A stretch of DNA of 64,000 bases from Williamsia muralis NBRC 105860. GTDB lineage: Bacteria; Actinomycetota; Actinomycetes; Mycobacteriales; Mycobacteriaceae. The stretch covers positions 124,001-188,000 of the forward strand of contig NZ_BDAP01000007.1 of assembly GCF_001598915.1 (NCBI RefSeq), written 5' to 3'. The translations under genes were made by a program, and so were the position numbers. The number at the start of each line of letters is the position of its first letter. The stretch's first letter is position 1. The notes beneath the pieces are model-generated. The model was given only the letters and a program-made list of their open reading frames with translations, did not search any database and was not told the origin of the DNA. Of this stretch, positions 41,111 through 50,443 are shown one piece after another.

Positions 41111-42118
41111 ATGATGAGTGCACAAACGCACGCCGATTGGACACCTCGAACCCCGTGGCCGACCGTCCGGCGCAAGTCGGCCGCCGGCAGTCGCGAGGTC
41201 GTCGAGTTGATTGCCCAGAACATCACCGCCGACTCCCTGGCCGACCCCCACGCGTTCGCACGCCAGAGCCGTCTCGCGACGGCGCTGCTACCGGCCGAAC
41301 TGAGGGAGTTGCTGTTCGACTTCCTCGTCGAGGGCGACGGGGGGCTGTTGCTCAGCGGGCTCGAGGTCGGCCCGATTCCGCCGACTCCCGACAATGCGGT
41401 GGGTGCGAACACACGCCACACGCTGATGGCCAGGCAATCGGCCCTGCTGCTGTCGAGCATCGTGCATCTCGTGGGTTACCGGCCGGAATGTCGCGGAGAA
41501 CTGGTCCAGACGCTGGTCCCGGTGCGTCGCCACCTGCGTCGGCAGACGTCCACCGGGAGTGCCGTGGACCTCGAGAGCCACACCGAGCAGTGTCACAACC
41601 TGCGCACCCGCCCGGACTTCATCGCGTTGGGCTGCCTGCGCGGCGACCCCAACGCCTCGACGTACCTGCTCTCCGCGCGAGAGTTGCAGCGCAGACTGCC
41701 CGCAGAGACCTCGCGACTACTGCGCGATCCGGTCTATTTCACGCGCGTCGACAGCTCGTTCATCGATGGTGGCGTCCCTGACGAGGTGCGTGGTCCCATC
41801 CCGGTGCTGAGTGGATCCTGGGACGACCCGGTGCTCACGTACGACGAGGACCTGATGTCGACGGCCAGTACGGAACATCGGAGTGCGCTTGCGGCCGTTC
41901 GTGACGTGTGGATGGCCCACCGCAGTGAGGTGGTGCTGCATCCGGGTGAACTCTTCATCCTCGACAACAGTCGAGCAATCCACGGCCGCAGCGCATTCAC
42001 CGCACAGTGGGACGGCGGCGATCGATGGCTGTGCAGGACTCAGGGGCTGTGCAACCTGGCGACATCTCGCTTCGCCCGGCGTGAGGGATCGCCGATCATC
42101 GAGATCGAGGGTTGCTGA
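41111..42118 (+). CDS. VioC/AsnO-like Fe(II)/2-oxoglutarate amino-acid hydroxylase
   Basis: A 335-residue oxygenase of the clavaminate-synthase-like group. The iron ligands are His157 and Glu159 in LESHTEQCHNLRTRPDF (HxE rather than HxD, typical of VioC and AsnO) and His291 in AIHGRSAF; an Arg in GGDRWLCRT binds 2-oxoglutarate. These relatives hydroxylate free or peptide-bound arginine or asparagine, often for peptide antibiotics, yet no NRPS lies nearby. ATG 41111 follows GGAGGG; ATG 41114 is equally possible. Its stop abuts the convergent tetR. Confidence 0.85.
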   Translation: MMSAQTHADWTPRTPWPTVRRKSAAGSREVVELIAQNITADSLADPHAFARQSRLATALLPAELRELLFDFLVEGDGGLLLSGLEVGPIPPTPDNAVGANTRHTLMARQSALLLSSIVHLVGYRPECRGELVQTLVPVRRHLRRQTSTGSAVDLESHTEQCHNLRTRPDFIALGCLRGDPNASTYLLSARELQRRLPAETSRLLRDPVYFTRVDSSFIDGGVPDEVRGPIPVLSGSWDDPVLTYDEDLMSTASTEHRSALAAVRDVWMAHRSEVVLHPGELFILDNSRAIHGRSAFTAQWDGGDRWLCRTQGLCNLATSRFARREGSPIIEIEGC

Positions 42119-42703
42119 TCAGTTCGGCGCCGGACTGAAGATCCGGCGCGCGGACTCGCGAACGATCGATCTGCGGTGATCGACGACAACGGGGGAGACA
42201 TCGACGTGGCCGTCTGACCCCGGGGTGGTGACCCAGCTCGACACCAGCCCGAAGATGATCGTCAGCACGTCTTCCGGATCCCAGTGCGGCTCGATCTGCC
42301 CCGCTTGCTGTGCGGCACGGATGGCGTCGATGCGGATGCGCCATCGCGGATCGGACGTCGCGAGCTCACGCAGTCGCGGCGCGCGGCCCTCGAGTTGGCC
42401 CCACAACAGCAACCGCTGGGTCTGGGGTCTGGCGACGAGGTCGTCGAAAAGGGCCACCACATAGGCGGGCACATCCTCGGCGTCGAACGGGACCGCTTCG
42501 AGGAAGCGATCAAAATCGGCGTCGAGGATCGCGTGGAACAAGGCCACTTTGTCGCCGAAGTACGCGTAGAGACGCTCCTTGCTGGCACTGGCATTCGAGG
42601 CGATGCGATCGATTCTGGCGCCGGCCAGTCCATGGACCGCGAACTCGTCTCGCGCTGCGTCGAGAATTCGCTGCTTTGTCGCCGTCACATCGGTGGGGGC
42701 CAT
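42119..42703 (-). CDS. TetR-family regulator of the MFS gene
   Basis: A 194-residue regulator with HTH TKQRILDAARDEF, then ARIDRIASNASASKERLYAYFGDKVALFHAI, and a C-terminal TetR_C domain (Trp in LLLWGQLEG). It is divergent from a DHA2 exporter, with CGAACTAGTTCG in the shared promoter. It probably represses the exporter and itself. Confidence 0.92.
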   Translation of the reverse strand: MAPTDVTATKQRILDAARDEFAVHGLAGARIDRIASNASASKERLYAYFGDKVALFHAILDADFDRFLEAVPFDAEDVPAYVVALFDDLVARPQTQRLLLWGQLEGRAPRLRELATSDPRWRIRIDAIRAAQQAGQIEPHWDPEDVLTIIFGLVSSWVTTPGSDGHVDVSPVVVDHRRSIVRESARRIFSPAPN

Positions 42704-42721
42704 CGATCAAGCATAGTCAGT

Positions 42722-42733
42722 CGAACTAGTTCG
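42722..42733. promoter_or_regulatory. TetR operator CGAACTAGTTCG
   Basis: A perfect 12-bp palindrome in the 68-base gap between tetR and the divergent exporter, centred 25 bases from the regulator's start. Its form is common for this TetR subgroup, and the location leaves little doubt about its partners. Confidence 0.75.
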
Positions 42734-42771
42734 TTTGATTTTGGGGAGAAACAGGATTACCGTCGCTTCTC

Positions 42772-44283
42772 ATGACCACATCCCCTGTGGGTACAAACGT
42801 GCCCGAAACCGGTTCCGCCGCGATCGACCCCGGACCCGCCAATCCCAATCACCAACGCCGCTGGCTGGTGCTGGCGATCGTGGCCCTGGCCCAGCTCATG
42901 GTGGTCCTCGACAGCACGATCGTCTCGATAGCTTTGCCGGACGCCCAGGCCGATCTGGGCATCACCGACGGCGACCGCGCGTGGGTGGTCACCTCGTATG
43001 CGCTGGCCTTCGGCGCGTTGCTCCTACTCGGTGGACGCATCGCGGACTACTGGGGGCGCAAGCGCTCGTTTGTCGTGGGCATGGTCGGTTTCGCGGTGAT
43101 GTCCGGCGTCGGTGGCATCGCGCAGAACGGCATCGAGCTGTTCATCGCCCGCGCCGGTCAAGGTGTGTTCGCGGCGCTGGTCGCACCGGCCGCGCTTGCG
43201 ATCCTCACCACCACATTCACCCGAGATGAAGAGCGCGCCAAGGCATTTGCTGTCTACGGTGCGATCTCCGGAGGTGGCGCGGCCATCGGACTTCTCCTGG
43301 GTGGCGCTCTGACCCAGTATGTCGACTGGCGCTGGTGCCTGCTGGTGAACATCCCGATCGCGATGGTCGCCATTGCCGCCGCCGTTCCGGTGGTCAAGGA
43401 GACCAAGGCGCACGGCGACACCAGCTATGACCTGCCCGGGGCGATCCTGGTCGCCGTGGGACTGGGTTCCCTCGTCTACGGTTTCACCCGCGCCGAGCAC
43501 GGTTGGCTGGAACCCGACGCCATCGGGTTCATCGTCGGCGGACTCGTTGTGCTCGCGTTGTTCGCGGTGGTGGAACACCGGTCGGCCAATCCGCTGCTGC
43601 CCCTGTCGGTTCCGTGGCACCGCAACCGTGGTTCGGCACTCATCGGTATCGCACTCGCCGGCGTCGCGCTCGTCGGGAGCACGCTGTATCTGGCCATCTA
43701 CCTGCAAGCGGTTCTGGGTTTCAGTCCGATGATCGCCGGTGTCGCCTGTCTGCCGATCACGGCGTTCATCGTGCTCGCGTCGGGCATCGCCGCGAAACTG
43801 GCTGTGGCGGCGGGGCCCAAGGTCCCCATGGCCATCGGCCCGGTGGTCGCCGCCGCGGGTCTGCTGTTGCTCGCCCAGGTCGACGTGGACAGTTCGTACT
43901 GGACCGGTGTCTTCCCGGCCCTGGCCGTCTTCGGATTCGGTATGGGACTGCTGATGGTGCCGGTGCAGAACGTGGCCCTGATCGGTGTACGTGATCACGA
44001 CGCCGGCGCCGCCAGTGCACTCTCGAGCGCGGGCCTGCAGGTCGGCGCGGCACTGGGTACCGCTCTGCTGACCACGGTGTACACCTCGGCCAAAACAGAT
44101 GCACTGCCGTCGAATCCGGCCACATCCGATGCGACAGCGTTCCTCGCCGCCGAGGTGTCGGGTTACACGTCCGCGTTCGCGTGGGCCGCGGGTCTGCTGG
44201 TCCTGGTGACACCGGTGGTGCTGATCCTGGCCCGGGTCAAGAAGCACGACCTGCCTGCCCAGGGCGCGGTCCACATGGGCTGA
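42772..44283 (+). CDS. DHA2-type MFS drug exporter
   Basis: A 503-residue, fourteen-helix transporter with motif D1 (LMVVLDSTIVSIALPDAQADL), motif A (GGRIADYWGRKRSF) and motif C (GGGAAIGLLLGGALTQYVDWRW). It is close to actinobacterial EmrB/QacA-type pumps. The divergent TetR and the palindrome 40 bases upstream indicate inducible export of a toxic compound. The ATG at 42772 has only a weak ribosome site. It converges on the molybdopterin enzyme with 13 bases between. Confidence 0.93.
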   Translation: MTTSPVGTNVPETGSAAIDPGPANPNHQRRWLVLAIVALAQLMVVLDSTIVSIALPDAQADLGITDGDRAWVVTSYALAFGALLLLGGRIADYWGRKRSFVVGMVGFAVMSGVGGIAQNGIELFIARAGQGVFAALVAPAALAILTTTFTRDEERAKAFAVYGAISGGGAAIGLLLGGALTQYVDWRWCLLVNIPIAMVAIAAAVPVVKETKAHGDTSYDLPGAILVAVGLGSLVYGFTRAEHGWLEPDAIGFIVGGLVVLALFAVVEHRSANPLLPLSVPWHRNRGSALIGIALAGVALVGSTLYLAIYLQAVLGFSPMIAGVACLPITAFIVLASGIAAKLAVAAGPKVPMAIGPVVAAAGLLLLAQVDVDSSYWTGVFPALAVFGFGMGLLMVPVQNVALIGVRDHDAGAASALSSAGLQVGAALGTALLTTVYTSAKTDALPSNPATSDATAFLAAEVSGYTSAFAWAAGLLVLVTPVVLILARVKKHDLPAQGAVHMG

Positions 44284-44296
44284 CGCCCGGGCCTCG

Positions 44297-46444
44297 TCAG
44301 ACGGCGGAGACGGTCACGGGCACGCCATTGAGTACGGCGTTGCCCGAGACCGCATCCAGCAACTGCGGGTCGGTCACGTCGTTGGCGCTCGGTGCGTCGA
44401 TGAGACCGGCCACCGCCAGTTGGACGCCGCTGCGGTTCTGACCGAAGCCGTGGGGCAGGCTGACCACACCCGGCATGATGTCCTCGGTCTCGGCGACCGT
44501 GACCGTGGTGCTGCCGGCGCGTGAGCGCAGCACAGCCTTGTCGCCGGCACACAGTCCGCTGTGCGCCAGGTCTTTGGGGTGCATCAGAAGATGATGACGC
44601 TCTTGGCCTTTGGACAGTCTCTCGGAATTGTGCATCCAGGAGTTGTTCGATCGGAGATGCCGCCGTCCGATCAGCAGCAGCTCGCCGTCGTGTGTACCCA
44701 CGAGGTCGCTGTGGACCCGCTCGAGATCGTCCACGATCAGCGAAGGAGCGACGTTCACCGTTTTGGACTTCGCAACCAGTTTGCGTCGGAGGCCGGGCCG
44801 CAACGGCCCGAGGTCACGACCCGACGGCGACCTCAGGAGATCGCGCATCGTGAGATCACCGGGCCCGGTTCGCAGCAGCAACGCGATCAACATCTTCGGG
44901 GTCGCATGGATTCGAGCTGACGATGTGGCCGAGGCGGGGGCGGCACGAAGCCGCTCACGCAGGCTTTGCTTGGTGGTGCGTGCCCGCCCGAGCGCCAGGG
45001 TCAGGTCACGGAAGATCTCCCAATCATGCTTGGCGCCAGCACGTTTCTTGACCACCGCGGGTGAGAATCGGGCGGTGTTGCGGACCGCGAGCTGATGGAA
45101 CACAAGGTCGTAGTGGTCTCGTTCGAGGATCATCGTCGGCGGCAGGATGATGTCGGCATGCCGCGTGGTCTCGTTGACGTAGAAGTCCAGCGAGACCATG
45201 AAGTCGAGGTTCTCGAGGGCGTGGTCGAGGCGGCTTCCGCCGGGGGTGGATGACACCGGATTGCCGGCGAGGGTGATGAGCGTCTTGATCTGCCCGGTGC
45301 CAGGGGTGAGTATCTCGTCGGCGAGGGTGGCCACCGGCAGTTCGCCGCCGAACTCGGGCAGGTCTCGGACGCGGCTGCGCCACTTGTCGAAATGCCCACG
45401 ACCGCTCAGCTTCCGGGCCACGAGGTCGATCTCGGGATCGGTCAAAAGAGACCCGCCCACGCGGTCGAGGTTGCCGGTGACAGCGTTGATCGCCTGGATC
45501 GCCCACTGGCACACGGTGCCGAACTGCTGGGTCGACACACCCATCCTGCCGTACGCCACGGCACGATCTGCCTCGGCAAAATCACCGGCGATGCGACGGA
45601 TCTCGCCAGGATCGATCCCGGTGATCGGTCCGGCCCACTCCGGTGTGGTGGTGGCGCACGCATCGCGCACGCCGTCCATGCCCGACAACGGGAGATGTTC
45701 GATGCGTGCGTTGTCCACGCCCCGCTCATGCACCAGCACATGCAGGATCGCCAGCAGCAGCGCCGCATCGGTGCCGGGCCGGACGAAGTGGTGCTCGTCG
45801 GCGATGGCGGCGGTCTCGGTGCGGCGAGGGTCGATCACCACCAGCCGACCGCCGCGACGGCGCAGGTCGCGCATGCGGTTCCGGAAGTCGGGTGCGGTCA
45901 TCATCGAGCCGTTGGACACCACCGGGTTTGCGCCGAAGACCAAGAAATGATCGGTGTTGTCGAGGTCGGGAATGGGGATCTGGAGCTGATGTCCGTACAT
46001 CAGGTGCGCCACCAGCTGGATGGGCAGCTGGTCGGCCGATGTCGCGGAGAACATGTTCTTCGAACCCAAGGCGCCGAGGAAAGACAGACCGTGGGTCGCG
46101 AATCCGAGGCTGTGCACACTCGGATTGCCGAGGTATAGGCCCACCGCGTCGCGGCCGTGGTCACGTTGTGTTGCCGAGATGCGTTCGGCCACCAGCGTTG
46201 TCGCGTCTTTCCAGCTGATCGGTTCCCACCCGCCGTCGGCGGTCTTTCGAACCGGGGTGCGGAGCCTGTCGGGATCGGCGTGCAGATCGGTCAGTGCTGT
46301 CGCCTTGGGGCAGATGTGCCCGCGCGACAGTGGGTCGTCGCGGTCGCCGCGGATGTCGGTGACGCGGTTGTCTTCCACGGTGACCTGCAGTCCGCAGATG
46401 GCTTCGCAGAGGTTGCACACGCCGTGCGTGGTGAGGGGCAGCAT
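44297..46444 (-). CDS. Molybdopterin-dependent oxidoreductase (DMSO-reductase family)
   Basis: A 715-residue enzyme. The N-terminal [4Fe-4S] ligands are Cys10, 13, 17 and 45 (GVCNLCEAICGL, then HICPKA). The Mo-bis-MGD body includes FLVFGANPVVSNGSM and GRLVVIDPRRTETA, and the MopB-CT region has GQNRSGVQLAVA at the end. The segment that normally bears the Mo ligand reads FSATSADQLPIQ, with no Cys or Sec. There is no Tat signal, so it is cytoplasmic, and no partner subunit gene is adjacent. Start ATG 46444; electron partner and substrate unknown. Confidence 0.9.
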   Translation of the reverse strand: MLPLTTHGVCNLCEAICGLQVTVEDNRVTDIRGDRDDPLSRGHICPKATALTDLHADPDRLRTPVRKTADGGWEPISWKDATTLVAERISATQRDHGRDAVGLYLGNPSVHSLGFATHGLSFLGALGSKNMFSATSADQLPIQLVAHLMYGHQLQIPIPDLDNTDHFLVFGANPVVSNGSMMTAPDFRNRMRDLRRRGGRLVVIDPRRTETAAIADEHHFVRPGTDAALLLAILHVLVHERGVDNARIEHLPLSGMDGVRDACATTTPEWAGPITGIDPGEIRRIAGDFAEADRAVAYGRMGVSTQQFGTVCQWAIQAINAVTGNLDRVGGSLLTDPEIDLVARKLSGRGHFDKWRSRVRDLPEFGGELPVATLADEILTPGTGQIKTLITLAGNPVSSTPGGSRLDHALENLDFMVSLDFYVNETTRHADIILPPTMILERDHYDLVFHQLAVRNTARFSPAVVKKRAGAKHDWEIFRDLTLALGRARTTKQSLRERLRAAPASATSSARIHATPKMLIALLLRTGPGDLTMRDLLRSPSGRDLGPLRPGLRRKLVAKSKTVNVAPSLIVDDLERVHSDLVGTHDGELLLIGRRHLRSNNSWMHNSERLSKGQERHHLLMHPKDLAHSGLCAGDKAVLRSRAGSTTVTVAETEDIMPGVVSLPHGFGQNRSGVQLAVAGLIDAPSANDVTDPQLLDAVSGNAVLNGVPVTVSAV

Positions 46445-46499
46445 GCGTGCCGAGCCTAGCCCCCGACCACCGGCTCGCGGCTCCGTTCGGGACAACTGG

Positions 46500-47360
46500 T
46501 CAGAAGACACGGATACCCAGTTTCCGGCGCACGCGCAGGCCCGCCAGCATCAGTTGGTTGTAGCCCTTGAGCATGCCGGGATTGACCCGGTCGAAGCGGC
46601 GGTGCATGGCGATGGCCTTGCGGTAGCGGCGGTCGTCGTCCGCTGTCCAGGTGAAGCCCATCGCATCGCGGAACTCGGGCGGCAGGGCGCCCTTGGTCAT
46701 GAACAAAGTGCGTTGACCGAGGGCCCGCTGCATCACCACTCCGGTCCGTCCGAGGGGCCCCGGCAAAAAGCTGAGGTCGGCCAGTGACGCAAGCATCTCC
46801 CGCACCGGCGGGTCGATGGAGATCTTCTGCATCTGTTCGGCCCAGTAGGCCTCGAAGGCACCTCGGTCGGCGGGCCACATGTCGGGTCGAACGTTGAGTG
46901 TGGTGCCGAGCCTGGCGGCATCGGCGTAGATCGCGTCGGCGGATGCGTCGCTGAGCCTGCCGTACATGAACTCGTACTGGTCGACGAAGTAGCGGAAGAG
47001 GCAGGCGGCCACCCACAGCTGCAGGCTGGGGTTGTTCGCGCTGTAGCCGACCGGGCTCTGCGGTGTCGAGGTGACCTGAGAATGGATCGCCTGGATCGCC
47101 GTGCGGACGTACTCGGCATCGTCGTCGGTGCCCTGGATGGCCACCGCGAGGTACTGCCCGGTCGTGCGCGCTCGTTTGAACGGGTGCTTGAAGGTGCTGC
47201 CGCTGTCCACCCGGCTCTCGAGCACCCCATAGCCCACCCCTGGCAACGACAGCTGCATGATGACGTTCGCCACACCCATGGTGGAGCCGAGTGTGGTCAT
47301 GAGATCGGCCGTGCGGGTTGGGTTCTTGTGCATCGTGGTTTGGCTCCAGGGCTGTGGCAT
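46500..47360 (-). CDS. MpaB-family oxygenase (DUF2236)
   Basis: A 286-residue protein of the MpaB/latex-clearing-protein-related family of b-type heme oxygenases. It contains GSTFKHPFKRARTTGQYLAVA (with a His), LQLWVAACLFRYFVDQYEFMYG, WAEQ and the terminal GLRVRRKLGI. Family members oxidise terpenoid or rubber-like substrates, but most actinobacterial copies are uncharacterised. ATG 47360 is used; ATG 47333 is an alternative. It precedes the molybdopterin gene by 55 bases on the same strand. Confidence 0.85.
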   Translation of the reverse strand: MPQPWSQTTMHKNPTRTADLMTTLGSTMGVANVIMQLSLPGVGYGVLESRVDSGSTFKHPFKRARTTGQYLAVAIQGTDDDAEYVRTAIQAIHSQVTSTPQSPVGYSANNPSLQLWVAACLFRYFVDQYEFMYGRLSDASADAIYADAARLGTTLNVRPDMWPADRGAFEAYWAEQMQKISIDPPVREMLASLADLSFLPGPLGRTGVVMQRALGQRTLFMTKGALPPEFRDAMGFTWTADDDRRYRKAIAMHRRFDRVNPGMLKGYNQLMLAGLRVRRKLGIRVF

Positions 47361-47482
47361 TGTGGTTACGCGTGTGATCAGATCGTAGACCTTCAGGCCG
47401 ACTGCCGGCGCAGAACGGGGCCCGGCTCGTTCGCCGGGGCGCGGTTGGGGTCCGGTCAGGCGTCGGCGGTAACTTGGGCAGT

Positions 47483-48694
47483 GTGAAGCAGATACCCCGC
47501 GAGATCTGGGTACTGCTCAGCTCGAACTTCGTCATCGCTCTGGGTTTCGGACTCATCGCCCCGGCCCTGCCGACATTCGCCCGCAGCTTCAACGTTGGCA
47601 TCACCGCTGCGTCGATCATCATCTCGGCATTCGCATTCATGCGTCTGGCCTTCGCCCCGGTGAGCGGCCGGTTGGTGCGGGTGCTGGGGGAGCGGCGGAT
47701 CTACCTGGCGGGCCTGCTGATCGTCGCAGCGTCCACCCTCGCGTGTGCATTCGCGCAGACCTACTGGCAACTACTCGTCTTCCGCGGTCTCGGCGGTATC
47801 GGCTCGACCATGTTCTCGGTGTCGGCGACCGCACTGATGATCCGGCTGGCGCCACCCGACATCCGCGGACGTGTGTCCGGCTACTTCAGTGCCGGATTCC
47901 TCGTCGGCAACATCACCGGCCCTCTTGTGGGGAGCGCGCTGATCGGCTTCGGGCTGCGGATGCCGTTTGTCGTCTACGCCATCGCGCTGCTCGTCGCCTC
48001 TGCAGTGGTGGCCACCCAGTTGCGCGGCGTCGGCGGCCGACCACAGCCGGGTGCGGCCGCCCAGGCGGCGATGCCGTTGCGAGAAGCGTTGCGCGACTCG
48101 GCCTACCGGGCGATCCTCGCGTCCAGTTTCACGCAGGGGTGGGCGTCGATGGGTGTGCGGGTGGCGTTGGTGCCCCTCCTCATCGTCGACGAGCTGGGTG
48201 AATCGGCGGCGATGTCCGGTGTGGTGCTGGCCATCTACTCGGCGGGCAACGTACTCGCGATCATGGTGGCCGGGAGGCTGTCGGATTCATGGGGTCGCCG
48301 GCCGATCATGTTGCCGGGCCTGGCTCTGATGGGCGGGGCCACCGTGGTGCTCGGCTACAGCGGGAACATCTGGATCGTGGGCGGACTCACTTTCGTCGCG
48401 GGCATCGGCTCCGGACTCTTCGCGCCCACCCACCAGGCCGCGCTCGCGGATGTGCTGGCAGGCAGGGGCCAGGGCGGGCCTGCGTTGGCGACCTTCCAGA
48501 TGACCACCGATCTGGGATCCATCAGTGGGCCGGTCATCGCCGGGGCCATCGCCCAAACCTGGGGTTTCGGGCCGGCGTTCGCCATGACCGGGGCGATCGC
48601 CTTCGCCGCGTTGATCGTCTGGGGCTTTGCCCGGGAGACCGCGCCCGCGCGCACCGGTGTACAGATACCGGCGAAAGAGCCGCGACCGAACTAA
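47483..48694 (+). CDS. MFS transporter
   Basis: A 403-residue, twelve-helix facilitator with motif A as [19 protein letters not shown] and motif C as [21 protein letters not shown], closest to drug or sugar-efflux types. GTG 47483 is chosen; the TTG nine bases earlier cannot be excluded, and neither has a good ribosome site. It is divergent from the MpaB gene (122-base gap) and ends 10 bases before arcA in the same direction, so read-through into arcA is likely. Confidence 0.88.
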   Translation: MKQIPREIWVLLSSNFVIALGFGLIAPALPTFARSFNVGITAASIIISAFAFMRLAFAPVSGRLVRVLGERRIYLAGLLIVAASTLACAFAQTYWQLLVFRGLGGIGSTMFSVSATALMIRLAPPDIRGRVSGYFSAGFLVGNITGPLVGSALIGFGLRMPFVVYAIALLVASAVVATQLRGVGGRPQPGAAAQAAMPLREALRDSAYRAILASSFTQGWASMGVRVALVPLLIVDELGESAAMSGVVLAIYSAGNVLAIMVAGRLSDSWGRRPIMLPGLALMGGATVVLGYSGNIWIVGGLTFVAGIGSGLFAPTHQAALADVLAGRGQGGPALATFQMTTDLGSISGPVIAGAIAQTWGFGPAFAMTGAIAFAALIVWGFARETAPARTGVQIPAKEPRPN

Positions 48695-48704
48695 CGTTGA
48701 CGGC

Positions 48705-49955
48705 ATGTCTGAGGAGTCCGGTCCCGAGCGGCCCGAGTCGGGTGAAGGACCAGCATTGGGTGCCAATTCCGAGGTTGGCCGACTCCGCGCCGTCATGCTG
48801 CATCGCCCTGGCGACGAATTGCGGCGACTGACCCCGCGCAACAGTGACCAACTCTTGTTCGACGGCTTGCCGTGGGTGGACCGCGCGCAGGAAGAACACG
48901 ATGCCTTCGCCGAGGTGTTGCGTGGGCGTGGCGTCGAAGTGCTGCTGCTCGGTGACCTGCTCACCGAGACGATCGCGAACAGCGGCGCCGCCAGGATGCA
49001 GGGGATCGCCGCTGCGGTCAGCCCCCGCCGCCTCGGTCACCATCTGGCCCATGACCTCGCGACCGAGTTGCGCACATTGTCGCCGACGGACCTGGCGGGA
49101 GTCCTGATGGCGGGGATGACCTTCGACGAGATGCCCGAGTCGGCGGCCTCGGCCCGGTCATCGCTGGTCTGGCGGATGCACCACGGGACCGAGTTCGCCA
49201 TCGACCCACTGCCCAATCTGCTGTTCACCCGCGACAGCTCGTTCTGGATCGGTGACCGTTTTGCCATCACCTCACTCGCCTTGCCGGCCCGTGTCCGCGA
49301 GACGTCGCTGACCGACCTGATCTACGCCCACCATCCCCGGTTCCTCGGCGTCCGGCGTGCCTATGAATCGCACACCGCGCCGGTCGAAGGTGGTGACGTA
49401 CTGCTGCTCGCTCCCGGGGTGGTCGCCGTCGGTGTCGGTGAGCGCACCACTCCAGCAGGTGCGGAAGCGTTGGCGCGCAGCCTGTTCGAGGATGGTCTGG
49501 CGCACACGGTACTCGCCGTCCCGATCGAGCAGCGCCGCGCGTCGATGCATCTGGACACGGTCTGCACCATGGTCGACACCGACGCGGTGGTGATGTACCC
49601 GGTGATCCAGGACTCCCTGTCGGCGTTCACGATCGCGATGACAGACGGCTCGGTCTCGGTGACGGGTCCCGACCCGTTCGTCGAGGCGGCGGCCGACGCC
49701 ATGGGAATCGAGAAGTTACGGGTGATCGACACCGGTCTGGATGCGGTGACCGCCGAGCGTGAACAGTGGGACGACGGTAACAACACCCTGGCCCTCGCCC
49801 CGGGTGTTGTCGTTGCGTACGACCGGAACGTGGAGACCAATCGCAGACTCGAGGATTCGGGCGTGGAGGTACTCACCATCGCGGGCAGTGAACTCGGCTC
49901 GGGACGCGGCGGTCCGCGTTGCATGTCGTGCCCGGTGTCGAGGGATCCGCTGTGA
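48705..49955 (+). CDS. arcA: Arginine deiminase
   Basis: The enzyme hydrolyses L-arginine to citrulline and ammonia. The 416-residue protein shows the guanidine-modifying fold: [14 protein letters not shown] near the N-terminus, [14 protein letters not shown], the catalytic His in [12 protein letters not shown] and the nucleophile Cys in [12 protein letters not shown] at the end. No ornithine carbamoyltransferase or carbamate kinase gene is adjacent, so it is not a full ADI operon here. In M. tuberculosis the orthologue (Rv1001) also stands just before pmt. Confidence 0.95.
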   Translation: MSEESGPERPESGEGPALGANSEVGRLRAVMLHRPGDELRRLTPRNSDQLLFDGLPWVDRAQEEHDAFAEVLRGRGVEVLLLGDLLTETIANSGAARMQGIAAAVSPRRLGHHLAHDLATELRTLSPTDLAGVLMAGMTFDEMPESAASARSSLVWRMHHGTEFAIDPLPNLLFTRDSSFWIGDRFAITSLALPARVRETSLTDLIYAHHPRFLGVRRAYESHTAPVEGGDVLLLAPGVVAVGVGERTTPAGAEALARSLFEDGLAHTVLAVPIEQRRASMHLDTVCTMVDTDAVVMYPVIQDSLSAFTIAMTDGSVSVTGPDPFVEAAADAMGIEKLRVIDTGLDAVTAEREQWDDGNNTLALAPGVVVAYDRNVETNRRLEDSGVEVLTIAGSELGSGRGGPRCMSCPVSRDPL

Positions 49956-49977
49956 CACACACAGGCGCGGTGCCGGG

Positions 49978-50337
49978 ATGATCGAACTGTCCATCGATCC
50001 GGAATCCGACGTCGCACCCTACGAGCAGGTGCGCCGGGGCATCATCGAACTGGTCAGTTCGGGCAGGCTGCTCGCCGGCAGCCGGATCCCCACCGTCCGC
50101 GCATTGGCAGCAGAGCTCGATCTGGCCCCCAACACCGTTGCCCGGTCATACCGTGAACTCGAGGCCGAGGACGTCATCGAGACCAGAGGGCGACAGGGGT
50201 CGTTCGTGAAGGCGCACGCCGATTCCTCGGTTCAGCGGGCCGCGCAGTTGACCGTGGAGCATGTTGCCGCCCTGAGACAATTGCGTGTCGACGACACACA
50301 GATCGAGGCGCTGCTCAAGCAGGCATTGCGCAGCTAG
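49978..50337 (+). CDS. GntR-family regulator (YhcF/YtrA type)
   Basis: A 119-residue regulator holding little more than the winged helix (YEQVRRGIIELVSSGRL, IPTVRALAAELDLAPNTVARSYRELEAEDVIETRGRQGSFV) and a short C-terminal dimerisation helix. This small YtrA/YhcF class commonly controls transport genes. It lies 22 bases after arcA and about 105 bases before a BCCT transporter on the same strand, so either could be the target. Confidence 0.9.
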   Translation: MIELSIDPESDVAPYEQVRRGIIELVSSGRLLAGSRIPTVRALAAELDLAPNTVARSYRELEAEDVIETRGRQGSFVKAHADSSVQRAAQLTVEHVAALRQLRVDDTQIEALLKQALRS

Positions 50338-50443
50338 GGGCCATTTAGGCCGGTTGCGCAGGGTGAATCCGGTGGTTACGACCAGGTAGCAAATCGGTTG
50401 TGAAAGTTGAACAATCGAGGTGAATCCTGTTCTAGTTAGGTTC

